A stretch of DNA of 13,836 nt from Davidsoniella eucalypti (taxonomy: Eukaryota > Ascomycota > Sordariomycetes > Microascales > Ceratocystidaceae). The notes under the pieces are model-generated. The model made no database searches, was not told the DNA's origin, and saw only the letters and a list, made by a program, of their open reading frames with translations. The stretch is from positions 1-13,836 of the forward strand of contig RMBW01000292.1 of the NCBI GenBank assembly GCA_004009845.1, written 5' to 3'. A program made the translations under genes and the position numbers. Every line of letters begins with the position of its first letter. Within the stretch, counting starts at the first letter, position 1. Below, piece by piece: positions 6,785-13,399 of this stretch.

Positions 6785-8692
6785 ATGTCTGGCTTGCTAT
6801 TTCTGTTCTGGGGTCTCCTTGCTACCCTAACTCGCTGCGTCTACCACACCTGGCATAACCTTGCCCTAGCGCGTGTTTTCACCCTGAACCCCAACCAGGA
6901 ACCGGCTGAGGGCTACATCTTGTCCGCCCTTGACCTACCTACGAAGCGCGCCTGGCGCAAACCCGGCTGGTGTTACCTCGCACTATTCAAGCGCAAGGAG
7001 CGCGCCCGTCTGGCCTCCCTCCTTGGCTTTTGCCCTTCCACACGCGACGTCCTCGCCCATAAGGAACACTTTCACGATAACTTGGGCCACCTCTCCTTCA
7101 CCGGTGACTTTGTTGGCCACGTCGCCTGTGGTAACCGCGTAATCCGCGAAGCGCGTGCTCGTGCTCACGTATCCTCACGTCTCCTCTCCTCCTGTTTCAT
7201 CGGCATCCCACGCTCTCCCCCGCGTGATAAGGATGGTAACCCCGTGCACTCTTCCCGCGCTCCTCTAGTCGCTCCACGGGCCGCTGCATATGAAGCTGAG
7301 GAACTAATCTCGTACGAGACCACTCACACCCGTGCCATTAGTCGTGCTGCCTCTGTTCGAAGCCTATCCCACTTTGCCCCTGGTGTAGATACCCATTCTC
7401 GTCGTCGCCCTTCCGTCAGCCAGCACCCTTCCCCCGACTCTGACTTGGCCCGTCTGGCCGAAAGCATGGGAATGTCTGTCCGCCACGCGTCGCGTCCCCC
7501 ATCCCGTGGCCGTCAGCCGACGCGTTCTCCTGGCCCTGCCCATTCACGCGCTCCCCAGCCTGCCGACAATGCGCTGCTCAACGAACTTAGGGAATTGAAG
7601 GACACTGTCTCGCTACTGTCCCAATTGGTCATAGGCAACCATACTGAACCTACTGCTCCCGCCATGCCTCCTGTCCCAACTACTGCCGTCACTACCCGAA
7701 GACGTTCGAGATCCCGTAGCCGCGTCCGCCCATCTCAGCCTCACCTTATCGAATTTGGAGGCACTCACGCGGAGTATGAAAACTGGCGAACCCTAGCAAT
7801 CTTCAAGATGCGAATCGATGGCCGAGCTATAGGCGACGAGCTGGCCCGAACTGCTTACCTGTTCAGCCGACTGGGCACCGACACACGCGCCAAACTCAAC
7901 GAATTCTTCGTCTCCATTAGCGAACAACCCGGCTCATACGACAAGCTGCTAGACAAACTCGACCTCATGTTCCGCAGCCGTGCCCGTAAGTCGCAAGCCC
8001 GCACTGCTTTCTTTGGTGCCCGCCAGGAGTCCCACGAATCATTCCTCGACTTCTTCAACCGTTTCGAAGGGTTAGCTCTGGCCGCAGGTATGCAAGACGA
8101 CGACATGCTCATCGACCTCCTACGTCGCGCCACACGGGAAGAGCTAGTGGTCAAAACCACCATCCTCTGGAGCCTGCCTACTTACAGGGAAGTCACTGAG
8201 AGCCTGCTCGACCATTTCAGCCGCCACCACGATTACTACGGTCCTTACACGAAGAAGACCTCGCGTCCTACCCACTACCGCGATAGCGACAACTGGAGAG
8301 CGCGTGCCGAGCCCCCTTCACGTAACAACGCACCTCGTCAACCTCAGCAACCCCGCAATGATAGGCCACGTCCTAACCCTGCTGAACGCAATCGCATGTT
8401 TCGAGAAGGAGTCTGCTTCATCTGCTCACAGCCCGGGCACATCGCCAACCAATGCCCCTCTCGCAGAACCTTACACGGACCCAAGACGAACAAGGTGCTG
8501 GTCAACGCAATCAACAGCGCTGTGAAGACGGCCATACGCGATGAAGTCCGCCCCGCGGTACGTGAAGAACTTGCGAAAACGGACCACCTGATGATGGATC
8601 GCCTGCTGCCCTCGTCCGAAAGCACCGCCGTGGTGGCCTCTACCAACACGCACCGCCCGGCCACTGATGAGGATGATTTGATGGATTTTTAG
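6785..8692 (+). CDS. gag: Gag structural protein (635 aa)
   Basis: Start chosen at the ATG in context CACCATGTC at 6785. The same position starts a gag fragment at 1760, and the frame upstream is the repeat leader without an ATG. Parts: a hydrophobic start at residues 1-19 that resembles a membrane anchor or signal; an unfamiliar N-terminal region to about 140; an Arg/Ser/Pro-rich, probably disordered stretch about 180-320, with a possible short coiled coil at 262-282; a Gag capsid-like domain about 322-470 (YENWR at 331-335); and one CCHC zinc knuckle C544-C547-H552-C557 for RNA binding. An acidic end (TDEDDLMDF) follows. Gag should form the particle that packages element RNA. It is longer than many fungal Gags because of the N-terminal region, which I do not recognise. 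Pol follows in the -1 frame. Confidence 0.88.
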   Translation: MSGLLFLFWGLLATLTRCVYHTWHNLALARVFTLNPNQEPAEGYILSALDLPTKRAWRKPGWCYLALFKRKERARLASLLGFCPSTRDVLAHKEHFHDNLGHLSFTGDFVGHVACGNRVIREARARAHVSSRLLSSCFIGIPRSPPRDKDGNPVHSSRAPLVAPRAAAYEAEELISYETTHTRAISRAASVRSLSHFAPGVDTHSRRRPSVSQHPSPDSDLARLAESMGMSVRHASRPPSRGRQPTRSPGPAHSRAPQPADNALLNELRELKDTVSLLSQLVIGNHTEPTAPAMPPVPTTAVTTRRRSRSRSRVRPSQPHLIEFGGTHAEYENWRTLAIFKMRIDGRAIGDELARTAYLFSRLGTDTRAKLNEFFVSISEQPGSYDKLLDKLDLMFRSRARKSQARTAFFGARQESHESFLDFFNRFEGLALAAGMQDDDMLIDLLRRATREELVVKTTILWSLPTYREVTESLLDHFSRHHDYYGPYTKKTSRPTHYRDSDNWRARAEPPSRNNAPRQPQQPRNDRPRPNPAERNRMFREGVCFICSQPGHIANQCPSRRTLHGPKTNKVLVNAINSAVKTAIRDEVRPAVREELAKTDHLMMDRLLPSSESTAVVASTNTHRPATDEDDLMDF

Positions 8693-8730
8693 GTGACCAG
8701 GACAAGTCGCGCCCTGGTAAGGAGGATACG
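8677..8730 (+). promoter_or_regulatory. gag-pol junction: 16-nt overlap, possible -1 slip site and hairpin
   Basis: The pol frame is open from 8677, after a TGA at 8674-8676, while gag ends with TAG at 8690-8692. The gag frame reads GAT TTT TAG, so a -1 slip on T TTT at the stop would continue as TTA GGT into pol. A hairpin, ACCAGG (8696-8701) with CCTGGT (8713-8718) and an 11-nt loop, follows three nt after the stop. The pol ATG is at 8731, so termination and reinitiation over 38 nt is the alternative. The motif AAGGAGG before the ATG resembles a bacterial ribosome site but should have no such role here. Confidence 0.5.
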
Positions 8731-11700
8731 ATGGAAGGCGAACAGATAGTTAGATTAGAGATGGGAGCTAAGGGAACGTATCTAGATTTATCTATGAATA
8801 CCTTTTCTACGAAGGCTCTCGTCGACAGTGGCTGTCTCTGCCTCGCCGTCGTGCCCCCGCGCCTACTCGCCTACGCCACGAAGACATTACCCATCGAACC
8901 TCGTAAGGTATCACTCGCTGCATCGCAAACCAGTCCTCCCGTCATCACCCAAATCGCCCAGTTCACCCTACACTTGCCCGACCACCACGAGGACATATGG
9001 GCCTACGTCGTCCCCGGCCAGACCGAAGACCTGATACTCGGTCAACGCTGGCTCATCAACCACGACGTGCACTTGCACCCTCGTTCCGGGCAGATTGAAG
9101 TACCTACAGCCGAAGAACTTACTCCCGACGAATTTCATGCCCTTTGCGACAACGACGACGACCTCGCCATCTTCCGTATTACGCTGGAGGACGTCAACAG
9201 AGCATTAGCGCAAAAGGAACAGGAGAGACCGCCACTACCTGAGTGGTTAAGACCCGTAGCCTCTGCCTTCGAGGCAAAAGCGTCCAAGGACCTCCCGCCG
9301 CACCGGCCTGGAGTGGACTTGAAGATCGAGCTGCTGGAGGGAAAGACGTTACCTATACAATCGCTGTACCCGTTGTCTCGCGCAGAGTTGTTGGTGATGC
9401 AGAAGACGCTGACGGAACTACTGGCTACTAAATGGATAAAGGACACAAAGTCTGAAGTGGGCTCTCCAGTGCTATTTGTAAAGAAACCTGGAGGTGGAAT
9501 TCGTTTCTGCGTAGACTACCGCGCAGTCAACGCTATTTCCAAAAAGGACTCATACCCCTTACCCCTTATCCATGACACCCTGCGGCAAATTTCGGAAGCC
9601 AAGTGGGTGTCCAAGGTAGATGTCATTGCTGCCTTTCATCGTATTCGTATAGCCCCTGGCTATGAGGAGTTAACCGCTTTTCGGACTCCCCTAGGGGCCT
9701 TCGAATGGAACGTCATCCCTTTCGGTCTGACCAATGCCCCTGCCGCCTTCCAACGCTACATCAACTCGGTCCTTCGGAAATGGCTAGGTATTAGCTGCAG
9801 CGCTTATATCGATGACGTGGATATCTACTCCAGCGGTACTGAGGAGGAGCATAGACAACTAGTGCTCGAGATCGTCCATGCACTCGACCAAGCCGGCCTC
9901 CAACTCGACTTGCGCAAGTGTCACTTTCTGGCTAAGGAGATTAAGTTCCTCGGATTCATAGTCGGCCCTGGTATTGGTATCAAGGCAGACCCCGAGAAAA
10001 CCCTAGCGATTCGTGAATGGAAACCACCTACGACATTGAAAGGTTTACGCGGGTTTATTGGCTTCGTAAATTTCTACAGAGATTTTGTGCCTCGACTGTC
10101 AGAATTAATGGCGCCTCTGGTAGGGTTAACCAAGAAGGACACCCCTTTCGTATGGTCTGATGCCTGCGCTCACTCTTTTGCCGAAGTTAAGAAAGCCTTC
10201 CTTACTCCCCCTGTTCTGACTCCTTTTGACCCCCTGAAAGAAACTGTACTGACCGCCGACTCGTCTGGTTACGCCTTAGGAGCAGAATTATCCCAGCGAG
10301 GCGATGATGGCCTTATGCACCCCATCGCCTTCCTCTCGCGCAAACTTACTCCCCCGGAAGCCAATTACCCGATTCACGACAAGGAGATGTTGGCTATTTA
10401 CTGGTCCATTCGAGAATGGCGCCATTTCCTCTTAGGGGTTGACTTTGTGGTATACACCGACCACCGTAATCTGGAGTATTTTCGCACCAAGAGGACGCTT
10501 GCCGAGAGACAGCGTCGCTGGGGATATGAGCTCTCTGACTTTAGCTTCTGCCTGCGCCACCGCCCAGGCACCGAGCAAATCGTACCAGACGCCCTTTCAA
10601 GAAGGGACCAGGACATGCCAGCCGACGAAAAAGACGATAGGCTGGCTAGTCGCGTGCACCAACTCCTCGAGAAGAGTGAGGCGAGCAATGACCTGGTAGT
10701 AATCGGCGCAGTTTGGGCTCAGGAGCCAGACAAGGATGCGCCGACTGACGATAACGCAACTAGAGAAGTAGTATCATCCCCTTTCGCTGATCCCGAGATG
10801 ACTGACCTATGGAACCAAGCCCTTGCCAATAATAACCGCTGGTGGCTGGCTCGTAAATTGGTACGAGACGAAGCCCGCTCGTTCCCCGCCGACTGGGGCC
10901 TGCAATGGCAGATGAGCGAGTGTAAGGTTGACCAAGACGGACTGCTGCGCTGGCGTGATAGACTTTGGGTCCCATATTACGAACCCCTGAGAACCAAGAT
11001 CATCCAGCAAATTCACGACTCTACTCTGGCCGGACACCCAGGAAGAGCAATCACTCGTGATCTTGTATCGCGCGAGTATGCCTGGCCTGGCCTGACTAAC
11101 GACGTCCGTCGATTCGTGTCCAACTGCTCCTCTTGCGGCAAGAGCAAGATCTGGCGAGAGCAGAAGCGCGGTCTATTGAAACCTCTGCCAGTACCGTCTA
11201 GACCCTGGGCTGAACTAGCAATGGACTTTATTGGCCCACTACCTACCTCTTCAGGCTATACTTCCATTCTGGGTGTCACCGACCGCCTGTCTAAGTCCCA
11301 GATCCTGATCCCCATGTCGTCTACAACCGCACAAGCCACCGCTGAAGCCTTGCTAATCCATGTTTTCTCGCACCACGGTTTTCCTCAAGCAATCGTCTCC
11401 GACAGAGGGCCTCAATTTGCGCAATTATTCTGGGGAGAAGTATGTCGCCGGTTCGGCATTCAGCGTCGCCTGTCCACAGCGTTCCATCCTCAGACGGATG
11501 GCAGCCAAGAACGCAGTAATCAGGAGATTGAGACATACCTGCGCAATTTCTGTTCCTTCGCCCAGGACGACTGGGCCTCCTTGCTGCCCCAAGCGCAACT
11601 CGCCCTAAACAACAGGATCTCTTCCGCTACAGGCCTCTCTCCTTTCTTCATGACCCACGGTTTTAACGTCGACATTATCGAACCATCTGTACAAGGGCCC

Positions 11701-12624
11701 CCAGCCTCGAATAAGTCTCCAGTGCGCGGGGCCCAGGATTGGTTAGCAAAGCTAAGTGATGCTACCCAGTTCGCTATTGTCGCCATGGCAGCCGCCCAAG
11801 AACACCAGGAGAACAGTGCTAACCGTCTTCGCCAGCCCTCTGAAAGTTTCAAAGTAGGAGACCTAGTTTACCTAAACACGAAGCACCTGACTACGGAAAG
11901 GCCTTCAAAGAAGCTAGACTGGCTAGCTAGACGGTACACTGTCCTGGAAGTTGTAGGCAGCCATAACGTTCGCCTGAACGTACCCTCGGATATTCACCCA
12001 GTCTTTCATGTAAGCCTCATCCGACGCGCCCCAAACAACCCCTTGCCATCTCAGGAGATTCAGGACGATGAGCCTGTTGCAATCACAGCTAGGGAAGCGC
12101 TTGAGGACCCCTCATTGGAGGCTGGTGAGTACAGGGTGGAGGCAATATTGAAACAGCGCACTTCCCGAGGTCACAAGCAAGCCCTCGTCAAATGGCTAGC
12201 CTACCAAGATGCGACGTGGGAACCTGGAACATGTGGAAGACACTGTTGCCTGGCGCATCTTCACGGAGAAAACCAAGAAGAACTGGGATGTCACTGTCCA
12301 GTCTCTGTACTCTGCCTGGTTATTGTCGTAGAGCAAATCCGACAAGGGCTATGGCGTGACCCTCGACACACGCAATCCTCCCCGCTGGAGGCTATGCCGC
12401 AGACCACTGCGCCACGACGACCGCTTGCGCCCCCTGGCGCCTACCGCTTCCGGTATCTTTACCCTGTTTGGAAAGTGTTATTTTTGTTTTATTGGATTGT
12501 TACCATGGCTCATCTTGTTTTCTGTTATTTGTCATATTGTATTGGTTGTTTGAAGGAGTTTTTATGGGTTTTTGTTGTAAAATTAGTAAATTTTTTCTGC
12601 CGGTGGGGGGGGAGACTATTGTAA
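8731..12624 (+). CDS. pol: Chromovirus Pol polyprotein with frameshifted chromodomain
   Basis: Residues 1-1165 match the minus-strand Pol with only two visible substitutions (I for V at 617, A for G at 1157). Protease VDSG 31-34, RT YIDD 359-362, RNase H D510/E552/D577/D620, integrase zinc ligands H762/H769/C799/C802 and DDE residues D832/D891/E927 are all present. After TWEP (1162-1165) a 2-bp deletion (CTCT to CT near 12223-12226) shifts the frame, and 132 unrelated residues follow. The ancestral stop would be at 12329-12331. The shifted frame runs through the 3' UTR and stops on the TAA formed by the first bases of the LTR (12622-12624). Polymerase and integrase functions may survive, but the chromodomain loses its second half. 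Treat this as a partly disabled gene. Confidence 0.92.
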   Translation: MEGEQIVRLEMGAKGTYLDLSMNTFSTKALVDSGCLCLAVVPPRLLAYATKTLPIEPRKVSLAASQTSPPVITQIAQFTLHLPDHHEDIWAYVVPGQTEDLILGQRWLINHDVHLHPRSGQIEVPTAEELTPDEFHALCDNDDDLAIFRITLEDVNRALAQKEQERPPLPEWLRPVASAFEAKASKDLPPHRPGVDLKIELLEGKTLPIQSLYPLSRAELLVMQKTLTELLATKWIKDTKSEVGSPVLFVKKPGGGIRFCVDYRAVNAISKKDSYPLPLIHDTLRQISEAKWVSKVDVIAAFHRIRIAPGYEELTAFRTPLGAFEWNVIPFGLTNAPAAFQRYINSVLRKWLGISCSAYIDDVDIYSSGTEEEHRQLVLEIVHALDQAGLQLDLRKCHFLAKEIKFLGFIVGPGIGIKADPEKTLAIREWKPPTTLKGLRGFIGFVNFYRDFVPRLSELMAPLVGLTKKDTPFVWSDACAHSFAEVKKAFLTPPVLTPFDPLKETVLTADSSGYALGAELSQRGDDGLMHPIAFLSRKLTPPEANYPIHDKEMLAIYWSIREWRHFLLGVDFVVYTDHRNLEYFRTKRTLAERQRRWGYELSDFSFCLRHRPGTEQIVPDALSRRDQDMPADEKDDRLASRVHQLLEKSEASNDLVVIGAVWAQEPDKDAPTDDNATREVVSSPFADPEMTDLWNQALANNNRWWLARKLVRDEARSFPADWGLQWQMSECKVDQDGLLRWRDRLWVPYYEPLRTKIIQQIHDSTLAGHPGRAITRDLVSREYAWPGLTNDVRRFVSNCSSCGKSKIWREQKRGLLKPLPVPSRPWAELAMDFIGPLPTSSGYTSILGVTDRLSKSQILIPMSSTTAQATAEALLIHVFSHHGFPQAIVSDRGPQFAQLFWGEVCRRFGIQRRLSTAFHPQTDGSQERSNQEIETYLRNFCSFAQDDWASLLPQAQLALNNRISSATGLSPFFMTHGFNVDIIEPSVQGPPASNKSPVRGAQDWLAKLSDATQFAIVAMAAAQEHQENSANRLRQPSESFKVGDLVYLNTKHLTTERPSKKLDWLARRYTVLEVVGSHNVRLNVPSDIHPVFHVSLIRRAPNNPLPSQEIQDDEPVAITAREALEDPSLEAGEYRVEAILKQRTSRGHKQALVKWLAYQDATWEPGTCGRHCCLAHLHGENQEELGCHCPVSVLCLVIVVEQIRQGLWRDPRHTQSSPLEAMPQTTAPRRPLAPPGAYRFRYLYPVWKVLFLFYWIVTMAHLVFCYLSYCIGCLKEFLWVFVVKLVNFFCRWGGRLL
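12332..12619 (+). other. Original 3' UTR and polypurine tract of the plus-strand A element
   Basis: Originally non-coding, now read by the shifted pol frame. The sequence is T-rich in its second half. A purine run, GGTGGGGGGGGAGA at 12602-12615, lies four bases before the LTR and is the likely plus-strand primer. The first ~130 nt differ from the minus-strand copy at noticeably more positions than pol does. Confidence 0.75.
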
Positions 12625-12798
12625 GGGTCTAAGGCCCATCAGTATTGGCCAAGTCATGCCTTGGCCCTACTTGACTTTGACATAAATAGGGACCGATTCC
12701 CTCGTAGTTTAGTCTTAGTTTCTCTTTCTCCCTCATCGGTCTCAATTCAATTCATCTTTACGACCATTTTTCCTCGCAAATCCTCGTATATCGTCTCA
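12620..12798 (+). repeat. 3' LTR of the plus-strand A element (179 bp)
   Basis: It is identical by eye to 6262-6440, starts TGTAAGGG after the polypurine tract and ends TCGTCTCA. The pol frame ends on the TAA at its third to fifth bases. Confidence 0.95.
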
Positions 12799-12826
12799 TG
12801 TTCGCCTTCCATCGTATCCTCCTTAC
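12799..12826 (+). repeat. Right copy of the 28-bp flanking duplication
   Basis: Exact copy of 6234-6261, continuing without a break into the rest of the minus-strand gag-pol gap (12827-12850). This continuity shows that the plus-strand element is inserted into the minus-strand one. Confidence 0.85.
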
Positions 12827-12850
12827 CAGGGCGCGACTTGTCCTGGTCAC

Positions 12851-13208
12851 CTAAAAATCCATCAAATCATCCTCATCAGTGGCCGGGCGGTGCGTGTTGG
12901 TAGAGGCTACCACGGCGGTGCTTTCGGACGAGGGCAGCAGGCGATCCATCATCAGGTGGTCTGTTTTCGCAAGTTCTTCACGTACCGCGGGGCGGACTTC
13001 ATCGCGTATGGCCGTCTTCACAGCGCTGTTGATTGCGTTGACCAGCACCTTGTTCGTCTTGGGTCCGTGTAAGGTTCTGCGAGAGGGGCATTGGTTGGCG
13101 ATGTGCCCGGGCTGTGAGCAGATGAAACAGACTCCTTCTCGAAACATGCGATTGCGTTCAGCAGGGTTAGGACGTGGCCTATCATTGCGGGGTTGCTGAG
13201 GTTGACGA
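12851..13208 (-). pseudogene. gag: 3' end of gag of the minus-strand A element, truncated
   Basis: On the minus strand this encodes the last ~119 residues of Gag, including the CCHC knuckle (CFICSQPGHIANQC) and the end DEDDLMDF, with the stop at 12853-12851. It is the reverse complement of 8335-8692 with about three base differences. The 5' side is cut by LTR B at 13209, so only this piece remains in the window. The frame is open, and the rest of the gene may continue beyond the B insertion outside the window. Confidence 0.88.
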
Positions 13209-13386
13209 TGTAAGGGTCTAAGGCCCTGGTTGGTTTGGCTAAGCTTGATCTAAGCCTATGCAAAACGGTTATAAATAGGACGTCTTCCCGCCGTTATTCC
13301 AACAGATAATAGTCCTTCTCTCCATCGGCCACAATCTAATCACCCTTTCTAAGATTGTTGGCCTCGTCCCTCCTTAGATCCTCTCA
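13209..13386 (+). repeat. 5' LTR of a family B element (178 bp)
   Basis: It begins TGTAAGGG and ends CCTCTCA, and nearly matches 1804-1982. TATAAATA lies at 13270-13277 and the presumed RNA start ATCGGCCACAA at 13324-13334. One arm of the U3 dyad carries a base change that weakens pairing relative to the 1804 copy. A matching self-priming PBS follows, so this is a 5' LTR, and the element body extends past the right edge. It has inserted into the minus-strand gag after GTTGACGA. Confidence 0.87.
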
Positions 13387-13388
13387 TT

Positions 13389-13399
13389 TTGTGGCCGAT
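13389..13399 (+). other. Self-priming primer-binding site (family B)
   Basis: TTGTGGCCGAT, two nt after the LTR, is the exact complement of ATCGGCCACAA at 13324-13334. It matches the family A arrangement in length and spacing, with both sides changed together. Confidence 0.82.

Larger units (their letters stand above)
2178..12798. repeat. Large inverted repeat: arms 2178-6261 and 8717-12798
   Basis: The left arm (4084 bp) is the near-identical reverse complement of the right arm (4082 bp). Each covers the pol start, pol, 3' UTR and LTR. The 2455-bp spacer is the 5' LTR, leader and most of gag. A second inverted pair is 8335-8744 against 12799-13208. The arms arise from two A elements in opposite orientation. 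The first ~1.1 kb of pol shows about three differences and later parts a few per cent, mostly at third codon positions. Confidence 0.9.
6262..12798 (+). mobile_element. Complete chromovirus A retrotransposon (6537 bp), recent insertion
   Basis: Order: 5' LTR 6262-6440, self-priming PBS 6443-6453, hairpin-repeat leader, gag 6785-8692, pol 8731-12331 (frame now read to 12624), polypurine tract 12602-12615 and 3' LTR 12620-12798. The LTRs are identical over 179 bp by eye, which indicates a recent insertion. It sits inside a minus-strand relative and is bounded by a 28-bp duplication. All catalytic residues of Gag-Pol are present; only the chromodomain is lost, through a 2-bp deletion. It is of the Tf1/sushi-like self-priming chromovirus type, but has separate gag and pol frames, unlike Tf1. 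Confidence 0.92.
2178..13208 (-). mobile_element. Minus-strand chromovirus A element, interrupted and truncated
   Basis: Reading right to left, it holds the gag 3' end (13208-12851), the gag-pol gap, pol (6247-2645), the 3' UTR, a polypurine tract and the 3' LTR (2356-2178). A complete plus-strand A element (6262-12798) is inserted at the gag/pol junction. The 5' part (5' LTR, leader, most of gag) is not in the window because LTR B begins at 13209 inside gag. Pol is intact, so this copy could supply Pol in trans, but it is not autonomous as seen here. Confidence 0.85.

Noticed and set aside
8719..8733. Bacterial-type ribosome site AAGGAGG before the pol ATG
   Set aside because: The element is a eukaryotic chromovirus; the match is most likely chance, so I give it no role.
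9135..9446. Open frames opposite or overlapping pol and gag (for example 9135-9446 minus, 5532-5843 plus, 12879-13199 plus)
   Set aside because: They mirror the coding frames, occur in both inverted copies because the DNA is the same, and show no domain of their own.
1804..13386. A single composite B element bounded by two direct LTR B copies
   Set aside because: The right LTR is followed by its own PBS and leader, and the left one lacks both PBS and polypurine tract. The flanking 5-mers also do not match.
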